Source: Fidelibacterota bacterium
GTDB taxonomy: Bacteria > Fidelibacterota > Fidelibacteria > Fidelibacterales > Fidelibacteraceae
NCBI GenBank assembly: GCA_030596185.1
Contig: JAUVKP010000065.1
Coordinates: forward strand, 1-6,565
Direction: 5' to 3'
DNA length: 6,565 nucleotides
Position numbers and translations under genes: made by a program. Below are positions 1 through 5,642 of this stretch, one piece after another. Below the pieces are notes generated by a model, which had not been told where the DNA came from, searched no databases, and saw only the letters and a program-made list of their open reading frames with translations. The first letter of the stretch is position 1. Each line of letters starts with the position of its first letter.

Positions 1-599
1 ATCATGAGAGCAAGCGCATCAGTCAACTGATATTCATTTTTAGTTTTAAAATCATTCTTGATCAGCTCTTCAATAGCGTGTTTCAGCTTGCGTTGACTTT
101 GAATATAATAAGCGCCGGCTATCGCAAGATTGCTGACAGGATGTTCCGGTTTTTCCACCATTCGCGTGATCAAGCCGTTCGCGTCAGTTTCAACAATACC
201 AAATCGTTTTGGATCTTCAACTTCGACAACAGCAATAATGTTGTGCTTGGGATCTTTCAGCTTGGACATATCTAGATCAATGATCGTATCTCCAAGAATG
301 ATCAATACCGGTTCATCTACGTCATCTAGGCCATAAAGAACAGCATGTCCAAGTCCTTTCATTTCTTGCTGAACCGGAAAATGAAATTTACCCGGGAATT
401 TTTCATTGAAATACGAAATGATCGATTCTTTTTTATATCCGACAATAACCGATATTTCGTCAAACCCGGCATCAAAAAGTGATGTTGATATATGTTCTAA
501 AATAGGTTTACCCGCAACGGAGACCATCACTTTGGGACGGTTTAAGGTATGGGGTTTTAATCGCTCACCGATGCCGGCAGCGGGAATAATGGCTTTCAT
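1..599 (-). CDS. Sugar-1-phosphate nucleotidyltransferase, C-terminus cut by window
   Basis: My own translation gives 199 codons with no stop before the window edge. The N-terminus MKAIIPAAGIGERLKP (residues 1-16) is the glycine-rich nucleotide-binding loop of the NTP_transferase family, followed by RPKVMVSVAGKPILEH (21-36). Further family marks are QQEMKGLGHAV (77-87), LGD with the metal-binding Asp104, RFGIVE (132-137), VEKP (148-151), AGAYYI (161-166) and EYQLTDAL (189-196). Enzymes of this family transfer a nucleotide from NTP to a sugar 1-phosphate in the cytosol, making activated sugars for envelope polysaccharides. Whether it uses UTP or dTTP, and whether a left-handed beta-helix acyltransferase domain follows, cannot be told from this fragment. 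The ATG overlaps the TGA of the upstream permease (ATGA, 596-599), which fixes the start and implies translational coupling. The family assignment is firm; the substrate is unknown. Confidence 0.92.
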   Translation of the reverse strand, partial: MKAIIPAAGIGERLKPHTLNRPKVMVSVAGKPILEHISTSLFDAGFDEISVIVGYKKESIISYFNEKFPGKFHFPVQQEMKGLGHAVLYGLDDVDEPVLIILGDTIIDLDMSKLKDPKHNIIAVVEVEDPKRFGIVETDANGLITRMVEKPEHPVSNLAIAGAYYIQSQRKLKHAIEELIKNDFKTKNEYQLTDALALM

Positions 600-1864
600 T
601 CAATTCCTTTGACAGTGTAACCTAACTCGTTAATCGCATCTTTGATCTTTTCAGTATCAACCCTTCCGGTTACCCGGGCAGTTTTCGTCTCTAAATTTAC
701 GTCAACTTTAGTCATTCCGTCAAGGAAAGAAAGTCCTTTTTTTACATTCATTACGCAATGTTGGCATGTCATGCCTTCGATATGCACAAGATAATTTGTT
801 TTTTCTGTCATATTGGGTACCTCACATGAATCACATTGTTCGTTTTTACCTTTGATTTTCTTGACCATTTTATTGATCAGAGTATAAATGATCAGAATCG
901 TTAAGATGATCGCCGAAGCAATCATCAGCCACTCGGGAAGCATGTGGTGGTCATGCCCCATGGACATAATACCGGTAAACCAGGATGCCGGCATAAACTG
1001 ATCAAGGATCACACCGCCTGCAAAAGAGCCTATAATGATCGTTGATAAATAAACGATCAGGGATTTTTTACCCAATGTGTTGCCGATCACTGAGATGGTT
1101 GCGGCATTAGTTGCCGGGCCGGCCATTAGAAAAACCAAAGCAGCACCCGGTGATAGCCCTTTCAAGATCAGAGCAGCGGCAATAGGGACGGAAGATGTTG
1201 CGCAAACATACAGTGGAATCGAAGCAACCAGCATCACAACCATAGAAAGATAGGGGTTCGACAAATAATTCAAAAAGAAATCATCCGGTAAAAGCACCGA
1301 TATCAACCCGGCAATCAAAATACCAATGGCCAGCCATTTGGCAATATCAGCCATAAAATCAATAAATGCATATTTCAGAATAGCAGGGATCTTGCGCCAA
1401 CCTTTGGGCATTGCTTCTTCGACAGTTCCGTTTGCATACTTATGAGGTTTTTCACCCTCAACTTTGTTAGTGATCACACCACCGGCAAGACCCGTCAAAA
1501 AAGCTGCGATCGGTCGAATGATCGCAAAGGGTAAACCCAAAAGAGAATAAGTGATCATAATGGAATCTACGCCGGTTTGTGGCGTAGAGATCAAGAATGA
1601 TTGAGCGGCTCCCTTTGATGCACCGTTGCGGTAAAGTCCAACTCCGGTCGGGATCACACCACAGGAACATAGTGGCATGGGAACACCAAGCAGAGATGCA
1701 TTGATCACTGAACGAAGATTTGCTTTTCCCATATGGCGTTTGAGAGCTCCGGGTTTAAAACTGTATTTTAAAATACCGGCAATAAGAAAACCTAAAAGCA
1801 AATAGGGCGCCATTTCGAGCACTAAGTGATATATTTCAAAAATATAATCTTTAATAAACTGCAT
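596..1864 (-). CDS. SO_0444-type Cu/Zn efflux permease with C-terminal HMA domain
   Basis: This 422-residue membrane protein has about eight hydrophobic segments. Family marks are PMPLCSCGVIPTG (62-74, paired cysteines C66 and C68), STPQTG (93-98), YVCATSSVPIA (219-229) and AGPATNAAT (248-256). These identify the permease family once called DUF318/COG0701, subgroup SO_0444, which is linked to copper and zinc efflux across the inner membrane. A histidine-rich loop GHDHH (303-307) precedes the last membrane span (about 311-330). A charged linker with CDSC (344-347) follows, then an HMA metal-binding domain (about 357-422) with GMTCQHC (364-370); its two cysteines would bind Cu(I) or Zn(II) and may feed the channel. 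GGAG stands four bases before the ATG on the coding strand. The MATE gene ends 55 bp upstream and the nucleotidyltransferase start overlaps the stop, so an operon is likely. The exact metal is inferred from the family only. Confidence 0.93.
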   Translation of the reverse strand: MQFIKDYIFEIYHLVLEMAPYLLLGFLIAGILKYSFKPGALKRHMGKANLRSVINASLLGVPMPLCSCGVIPTGVGLYRNGASKGAAQSFLISTPQTGVDSIMITYSLLGLPFAIIRPIAAFLTGLAGGVITNKVEGEKPHKYANGTVEEAMPKGWRKIPAILKYAFIDFMADIAKWLAIGILIAGLISVLLPDDFFLNYLSNPYLSMVVMLVASIPLYVCATSSVPIAAALILKGLSPGAALVFLMAGPATNAATISVIGNTLGKKSLIVYLSTIIIGSFAGGVILDQFMPASWFTGIMSMGHDHHMLPEWLMIASAIILTILIIYTLINKMVKKIKGKNEQCDSCEVPNMTEKTNYLVHIEGMTCQHCVMNVKKGLSFLDGMTKVDVNLETKTARVTGRVDTEKIKDAINELGYTVKGIE

Positions 1865-1919
1865 GAATCTCCAATTTCTGCATAACGATCTTTAACGACC
1901 TCAAGCTATAATGTTCCCT

Positions 1920-3317
1920 CTAGGCTTCCGGAATATTTGCTTCTACCATTTTGATCTCTTTCCACTTCCCGCCACGATAGCGCAAATAGAAAACGACAGA
2001 GAACAGCATGAAAACGGAAACAACCACTAGCCAACCGGCACGAGCATTCATGTTCAAAACCTTTACCACAAGAAAAAGTCCACCGACCATAATATAATGC
2101 AGGGTAACAGAAGCTATCATGGACCAACGGGTATCACCCGCCCCTCGAAGCACGCCTACAAAAGTTACGATCGCAGCTTCAACCAGAACATAAAAACCCG
2201 CAATACGAAGCATATATACGGCAGTAGGAACCGCTTGTTCAAAAATTGCGCTTTCACCGGTCGGTCTAAAAACATTAACCAACTGTTGCGGCAAGAAAAT
2301 AAACAGCCCCAATATTACAGCCGAATACATTAAGCCGGTTTTAAATGCGGATATGGCTACCTTACTTGCAATATCAATTTTTTGGGCACCCATATATCGA
2401 CCCACCAAAGAAGTCACCGCAATTTCAATTCCGATCAATGGGATGTAAGAAACATTATCCCAGTTGAACATAATGGTCGTAGCTGTTGCGATTACATCTC
2501 CCATTGAATGAAAGATCAAAATCATCAGATTAAAGGCAAATAGGTTCAGGAGGAATTCAAGTCCGGGAGGATAACCGAATTTTAACAATTTTTTCATGAT
2601 CTGTCGGTAATAATGAAAAGATTTCATTACGTGGAATTCTTCGCGATTTTTTTTACCAAAATACGCAGCAAAAAGAACTACTAACCCGGATACACCTCCA
2701 ATTATAGTTCCATAAGCAGCACCACGGATTCCCATTGCAGGAAAACCTAATTTTCCAAAGATCAGAACATAATTCACTCCAACATTTACAAGCATCGTTA
2801 GAATACCGGCTATCATCACAACTTTAGTTCTGCCAATTCCGGAAAAATATGAACTAAAGACGGTCCTGATTAAGCCAATGATCGCACCGTAGATCAGAAT
2901 ATTGAAGTATATAATTTGATATTCAAGTTGAACAGCCGGCACATGCATAACATCAAAAAATTTAATAGCCAAGGGTTTTGCCAGTAAGACAATTGGATAT
3001 GCAAGCAATGCGATCATCAATGCCTGGGTAGTGACTGTCGGGCAAGAGCTCTTGCGATTTGCGCCTAAATATTGTGCAACTAAGGCAGTTGAATAGCCAA
3101 TTAACCCAAGGAAAAAAGTGGACATCATAAAAGCAGTTAAGCCGCCACCCATAGCCGCATTCATCACTTCCGGACCTAATCGCGACAAGAACATTCTATC
3201 AGTAAAAGTCATGACCGTGTCAGCCGCGTAGGAAATGATCATTGGCAAAGCAATAGCCAACATTTCCTGGATCCCGCCGGGGGTGTGCTCGCGATTTTTT
3301 AATAAAACTTCTGACAT
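1920..3317 (-). CDS. MATE-family efflux transporter
   Basis: The 465 residues and about 12 hydrophobic segments match the usual MATE length of 440-470. Two MatE repeats are visible, roughly residues 18-180 and 245-405. Conserved stretches include TFTDRMFLSRLGPE (37-50), VAQYLGANRKS (80-90), NVGVNYVLIFGKLG (178-191) and GIRGAAYGT (196-204) in the first half. The second half carries LVGRYMGAQ (304-312) and GVLRGAGDTRWSM (388-400), the mirror-image motif. Such proteins export cationic drugs or metabolites in exchange for Na+ or H+ at the inner membrane; the substrate here is unknown. The ribosome site is weak (GAGCGGAT just before ATG). An earlier ATG only 11 bases upstream opens a three-codon frame ending at TAATG, probably by chance. 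It is probably the first gene of the leftward block, because 324 bp without genes lie behind it. Confidence 0.93.
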   Translation of the reverse strand: MSEVLLKNREHTPGGIQEMLAIALPMIISYAADTVMTFTDRMFLSRLGPEVMNAAMGGGLTAFMMSTFFLGLIGYSTALVAQYLGANRKSSCPTVTTQALMIALLAYPIVLLAKPLAIKFFDVMHVPAVQLEYQIIYFNILIYGAIIGLIRTVFSSYFSGIGRTKVVMIAGILTMLVNVGVNYVLIFGKLGFPAMGIRGAAYGTIIGGVSGLVVLFAAYFGKKNREEFHVMKSFHYYRQIMKKLLKFGYPPGLEFLLNLFAFNLMILIFHSMGDVIATATTIMFNWDNVSYIPLIGIEIAVTSLVGRYMGAQKIDIASKVAISAFKTGLMYSAVILGLFIFLPQQLVNVFRPTGESAIFEQAVPTAVYMLRIAGFYVLVEAAIVTFVGVLRGAGDTRWSMIASVTLHYIMVGGLFLVVKVLNMNARAGWLVVVSVFMLFSVVFYLRYRGGKWKEIKMVEANIPEA

Positions 3318-3431
3318 TATCCGCTCATATTTTTGTTTCCAATATTAAGCTCAATCCGAAAGGAAAAGAAGAAAAAAGGGATTTAAATTGTAGGGTCCAG
3401 CTACAGTTTGGCTAAAAATTTTATATTTGAC

Positions 3432-3457
3432 TTACCACGGCATTCATGCCGTGGTAA
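3432..3457. repeat. Perfect 12-bp-arm palindrome (hairpin 1)
   Basis: Arms TTACCACGGCAT (3432-3443) and ATGCCGTGGTAA (3446-3457) are exact reverse complements around a two-base centre, so in RNA the usable loop is about 4-6 bases. There is no T-run directly after it on either strand, so it is a poor terminator. It looks instead like a REP-type dispersed palindrome. Confidence 0.8.
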
Positions 3458-3474
3458 TAAAGTCATATTAACTC

Positions 3475-3486
3475 GGGTTTTAACCC
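3475..3486. repeat. Short palindrome GGGTT/AACCC (hairpin 2)
   Basis: GGGTT (3475-3479) and AACCC (3482-3486) pair around TT. Alone this would be trivial. It is listed because it sits between hairpins 1 and 3 and resembles hairpin 3 in composition. Confidence 0.45.
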
Positions 3487-3490
3487 ACTC

Positions 3491-3512
3491 TGGGGTTGAA
3501 ACCCCACTTTTT
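3491..3512 (+). repeat. Palindrome TGGGGTT/AACCCCA followed by T-run (hairpin 3)
   Basis: Perfect 7-bp arms (3491-3497 and 3500-3506) flank GA. Five Ts follow at 3508-3512, giving a terminator-like shape on the + strand. No + strand gene ends here, so a terminator role is doubtful and a REP-like origin is more likely. Confidence 0.55.
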
Positions 3513-3522
3513 AATATTTACC

Positions 3523-3547
3523 AAAACCCCGAGCTAAAGCTCGGGGT
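3523..3547 (-). terminator. Possible terminator of the 87-residue gene, also a perfect 10-bp palindrome (hairpin 4)
   Basis: ACCCCGAGCT (3526-3535) and AGCTCGGGGT (3538-3547) are exact reverse complements with a two-base centre. Read leftward, the GC-rich stem runs into TTTT (3526-3523). It lies about 95 bp past the stop of the small gene, in the right direction to end its transcript before the MATE gene. The T-run is short and the palindrome may simply be one of the local repeats, so the role is tentative. Confidence 0.4.
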
Positions 3548-3641
3548 AATGCAAATCATATAACAAATAACTCTGAGTTGAACCCGGGGCTATTGAACAA
3601 TAATTCATTCTTTCGCATTACACGTTACGGGTCACGAGTTG

Positions 3642-3905
3642 TTAGTCTTCTTCTTGTTCAAGCACAACGAGTTTAGATTCAATACCCGGGATCACGGCTA
3701 CTTTACGTGCCAATTCAGCATCATCTTTATCAGAGCCAAAAAGTTCTAAAAACAGGAATCCACTTTCAGAACAATTTTCCATTACACCTGTGTGCAGACC
3801 CAACCGAGTTTTGATCAGACATCCCCATGCAGTCAGAACTTGTTGAAGTTTAACGGCCGCTTCTTTACGTTTCCCGACCAGTACAAGTAAAACTGTCTTT
3901 TTCAT
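3642..3905 (-). CDS. Small ACT-like protein resembling the TM1266 (FeFe-hydrogenase-associated) family
   Basis: This is an 87-residue soluble protein with no signal peptide or membrane span. The pattern is an N-terminal strand KKTVLLVLVGKR (2-13), a helix AAVKLQQVLTAWG (16-28), IKTRLGLH (31-38), a strand SGFLFLELFG (48-57), a helix (59-71), then PGIESKLVVLE (73-83). This is the ferredoxin/ACT-like beta-alpha-beta-beta-alpha-beta order. The IKTRLGLH segment and the GIESK ending recall the small TM1266-type proteins sometimes annotated as iron-only hydrogenase system regulators. That match is from memory, and no hydrogenase gene is visible here. AGGAG stands five bases before the ATG, the strongest ribosome site in the window, and sets the start. 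Regulation or ligand binding is inference only. Confidence 0.8.
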   Translation of the reverse strand: MKKTVLLVLVGKRKEAAVKLQQVLTAWGCLIKTRLGLHTGVMENCSESGFLFLELFGSDKDDAELARKVAVIPGIESKLVVLEQEED

Positions 3906-3941
3906 GATATCTCCTATGTTGTTTTATAATCTTTTAACCTA

Positions 3942-4046
3942 TTTGTCATTTTGACTAAGTCTGTCGCCGACAGACGCACGGAGAGATCTTAAATTACTAC
4001 GTTGGAGATTTCTCCATCCCGACATTTCGGGGGTTGAAATGACAAA
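3942..4046. mobile_element. 105-bp MITE/REP-like element with 10-bp terminal inverted repeats
   Basis: The ends TTTGTCATTT (3942-3951) and AAATGACAAA (4037-4046) are perfect inverted repeats. Inside are a 7-bp-arm hairpin GTCTGTC/GACAGAC (3959-3975), a TGGAGA/TCTCCA palindrome (4003-4016) and CCCGA/TCGGG (4018-4031). GGAGAGATCT (3980-3989) can also pair imperfectly with the right-hand GGAGATTTCTCC region, so the whole can fold into a branched cruciform. The flanks ATAATCTTTTAACCT (3926-3940) and ATAATATTTTTTACCT (4047-4062) are similar, possibly a decayed target duplication, though both are AT-rich. It encodes no protein of its own. Its right end lies in the 3' end of the nucleosidase-family gene. 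Confidence 0.7.
3959..3975. repeat. Hairpin GTCTGTC-GCC-GACAGAC inside the element
   Basis: Perfect 7-bp arms surround a three-base loop. It lies between the small gene and the nucleosidase-family gene. Read leftward, it stands downstream of the nucleosidase stop but lacks a following T-run, so I treat it as part of the repeat and not as a terminator. Confidence 0.65.
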
Positions 4047-4618
4047 ATAATATTTTTTACCTCTATTGCGAGTTTTTTAGCGCTTTCTTCAACTTGCTTT
4101 TTAAACATCTCCGTTGATTCACAATCCGCAAAATCTGTTGTGATCTTCATGGCAGACATGGGAATATTTTTTTCCTTTGCGATTGAAGCGAAAGTATAAC
4201 ATTCCATATCAGCCAATCCGGCTCCATGTTTTTTGTGTGAAGTATCTCGTAGAGTACTATCTTCAATACTTTTTCTTACTGAAAGACAGGATTCAATCGA
4301 TTCGTCATTTAATAAATGTAATGGTATTTTTTCCTCATTTTCAGCCAATGTTGAGGAAATATGATAAATTTCTCCAAGTTCTAAGGACGGAGCCAATATG
4401 CCTGCTGTGCCAATGTTCAATATATAATCTACTTGGTGCTTATCGAGATAGGCTGTCAAAGTTCGTTGCGCCATTATAGGTCCAACTCCGGTAATTAGAA
4501 TATCATATCCTTCACTTTGATATAAAGCGGTCTTATTGCTATATGCTTTTACTTTTTTCGCGGATAAAGCATTTAACAGAGGTGCAATTTCTATACTTAG
4601 TGCAGCGACTATTAACAT
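3989..4618 (-). CDS. Nucleoside phosphorylase/nucleosidase-family enzyme with repeat-derived C-terminal tail
   Basis: The preferred start at 4618 gives MLIVAALSIEIAPLL, the canonical first strand of the PNP_UDP_1 family (MTA/SAH nucleosidase, futalosine hydrolase), and 209 residues. Other marks in this numbering are GVGP (44-47), NIGTAG (68-73), ADMECYTF (136-143, the Met-Glu pair that contacts the ribose) and TTDFAD (160-165), whose Asp matches the catalytic acid position. Such enzymes cleave the N-glycosidic bond of purine nucleosides in the cytosol. The exact substrate (MTA/SAH, futalosine or other) is open. The frame continues 23 codons upstream to 4687, but that extension precedes the natural fold start. 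Neither start has a good ribosome site. Residues 192-209 are encoded by the inverted-repeat element, so the ancestral protein probably ended near residue 191-194. That is short for the family (about 220-230). Confidence 0.82.
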   Translation of the reverse strand: MLIVAALSIEIAPLLNALSAKKVKAYSNKTALYQSEGYDILITGVGPIMAQRTLTAYLDKHQVDYILNIGTAGILAPSLELGEIYHISSTLAENEEKIPLHLLNDESIESCLSVRKSIEDSTLRDTSHKKHGAGLADMECYTFASIAKEKNIPMSAMKITTDFADCESTEMFKKQVEESAKKLAIEVKNIILSFQPPKCRDGEISNVVI

Positions 4619-4670
4619 AATAAAATGTAATGCGATTGAGTTGAAAATGGAAGAAAATAACTTTGTCAAA

Positions 4671-4679
4671 TGGTATAAT
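4671..4679 (+). promoter_or_regulatory. Possible extended -10 promoter for the exported-protein pair
   Basis: TGGTATAAT contains a perfect TATAAT preceded by TGn, the extended -10 form that can work with a weak -35. No good -35 is seen (AAGAAA at the expected spacing). It would start a transcript near 4686 with a leader of about 160 bases that includes the palindromic segment. Its position inside the long-form nucleosidase frame mildly supports the shorter start of that gene. Sigma preference in this lineage is unknown. Confidence 0.3.
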
Positions 4680-4720
4680 TCTGTCATTTATTGCTTTTAA
4701 CATATTCCCCCTCTTTTGCT

Positions 4721-4820
4721 TTTTTGCCTTATAATTGTCAATTGTCCTTTGCCTGCCCTGCGTAGTCCGTCAGTTGGGGGACGAAGCGGGGTCAATTATC
4801 AATTGATTAGTTTTTGCCTT
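4721..4820. mobile_element. 80-bp palindromic insertion bracketed by exact 10-bp direct repeats
   Basis: TTTTTGCCTT occurs at 4721-4730 and again at 4811-4820, like a target-site duplication around 4731-4810. The enclosed segment has imperfect inverted CAATT-rich ends (about 4733-4745 and 4792-4806) and a GC-rich stem. In that stem CCCTGCGTAGTCC (4756-4768) faces GGACGAAGCGGGG (4779-4791), with ten Watson-Crick pairs, one G-T pair and two mismatches around a 10-base loop. It is far richer in G+C than its surroundings. It has no coding capacity, so if mobile it must be moved in trans. Confidence 0.55.
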
Positions 4821-4847
4821 TGTACTTTTCTTCCCCTAAATTTTGCC

Positions 4848-5642
4848 ATGAAACGTTTATTCTTAATATCCTTATGGTCATTTCTTTTTATCGCAGTTAT
4901 GTTAAGTGCGGCAGACACCTTATATATTGCTCCTTGCGATGAAGTAGCCATTAATATTTTCGGTGATCAAATTTGCCTGTCTCAAAATGAGGGTGTCTTA
5001 AGAAGATATGTTGATGGCAAAATGAAAAACATCTTTTCCAGCCAAAATCTTACCGGGAAACTGACTCTTCAATATCCTTTGCGACCTATTCTTGATGGCG
5101 CAGATAATATCTATATGCTTGATGCCGCAACAAACACCGTTATCGGCTGGGATAGGTTTTTAAATATTCATTCCGTTACGCCCCTGCACGAAGATATTCT
5201 TTCACCGATAGATTTTACAGTAACTTCTGAACATGATTGGTTGATCTACGATGATTTTTATGGGCAAATCCTACAGATCCATCCGGGAGATGGTTTTTTT
5301 ACAGACTGGGGCGACAAACCGGTAAATGGCGAGATCAAACTCTTTACATTAAATAACCTGGTAATAGTATATCTTGAGAGTGATAGCCTGATTCGTATTT
5401 GCGATGAAAATGGCACAACCTTGAATGAGTTCTCACTTCCCAAAGAATTAAAGACAAGCAAAATATTTCCTCTTGAGGATTTAACATTTGCTTTAAGATC
5501 AGAAACAGGAATATTTATCTGGAAACCTGAGGATGATTTGCTTCGTTACTTATCAGATCTAAAAAATGTTGTATATCTCGGTCAACAAGATAATTCATAT
5601 ATCATGATCAGCCAACAGGGAGCCGTAGTTACTATTCCATGA
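4848..5642 (+). CDS. Exported beta-propeller-like protein of unknown function
   Basis: From ATG 4848 the product has 264 residues and opens with a clear Sec signal peptide: MKR, a hydrophobic core LFLISLWSFLFIAVML, and likely cleavage at LSA/AD (about residue 21). An upstream in-frame ATG at 4716 is rejected because it would bury this signal. The mature part is a succession of short beta-strand units with turn-rich aromatic and Asp/Gly ends: DNIYMLDAATNTVIGWD (86-102), WLIYDDFYGQILQIHPGDG (131-149), LVIVYLESDSLIRI (171-184), TFALRSETGIFIWKP (213-227) and YIMISQQGAVVTI (251-263). This pattern suggests an NHL/YWTD-like propeller in the periplasm or on the surface. There is no lipobox. Its TGA overlaps the next ATG (ATGA, 5639-5642), implying coupled synthesis with the surface protein. 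I recognise no named family. Confidence 0.85.
   Translation: MKRLFLISLWSFLFIAVMLSAADTLYIAPCDEVAINIFGDQICLSQNEGVLRRYVDGKMKNIFSSQNLTGKLTLQYPLRPILDGADNIYMLDAATNTVIGWDRFLNIHSVTPLHEDILSPIDFTVTSEHDWLIYDDFYGQILQIHPGDGFFTDWGDKPVNGEIKLFTLNNLVIVYLESDSLIRICDENGTTLNEFSLPKELKTSKIFPLEDLTFALRSETGIFIWKPEDDLLRYLSDLKNVVYLGQQDNSYIMISQQGAVVTIP

Larger units (their letters stand above)
3318..3641. other. Gene-free stretch filled with short palindromes
   Basis: No convincing coding frame exists on either strand here. From the MATE start outward it holds a purine-rich tract (3359-3381), an inverted pair TGTAG/CTACA (3389-3405) and four tight hairpins between 3432 and 3547, listed separately. It ends in a low-complexity stretch of ACGTTACG-like words (3614-3640) directly against the stop codon of the 87-residue gene. 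It must contain any promoter for the MATE block, but I found no clear -35/-10 pair. Confidence 0.7.
4619..4847. other. Divergent intergenic region
   Basis: These 229 bp separate the leftward nucleosidase-family gene from the rightward exported protein, so promoters for both should lie here. The region holds a possible extended -10 box for the rightward gene (4671-4679) and an 80-bp palindromic segment flanked by a direct repeat (4721-4820). There is no convincing small gene. The frame running upstream of 4848 from 4716 would read straight through the palindromic segment and is not credible as protein. Confidence 0.6.

Noticed and set aside
78..612. Three + strand open frames (78-275, 130-336, 406-612)
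   Set aside because: They lie antisense to a clear nucleotidyltransferase reading frame and show no domain or ribosome site.
1467..2333. Frames at 1467-1670 (-), 1906-2127 (-) and 2097-2333 (+)
   Set aside because: They are out-of-frame or antisense shadows of the metal permease and MATE genes, with compositions typical of misread membrane codons.
3432..3547. CRISPR-like array
   Set aside because: The palindromes differ in sequence and there is no repeated unit with regular spacers.
4177..4479. 100-codon + strand frame
   Set aside because: It is antisense to conserved nucleosidase motifs, and its translation has no recognisable pattern.
4641..4669. TTGACA on the - strand (4669-4664) as a -35 box for the nucleosidase-family gene
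   Set aside because: The hexamer at 17-bp spacing is TTTCAA, too poor a -10 to support a promoter call.
4619..4687. 23-codon N-terminal extension of the nucleosidase-family gene
   Set aside because: The conserved first strand MLIVAAL starts after it, it has no ribosome site at the right distance, and a candidate opposite-strand promoter overlaps it.
4716..4847. 44-codon extension before the exported propeller-like protein
   Set aside because: It would place the signal peptide internally and reads through a palindromic repeat segment.
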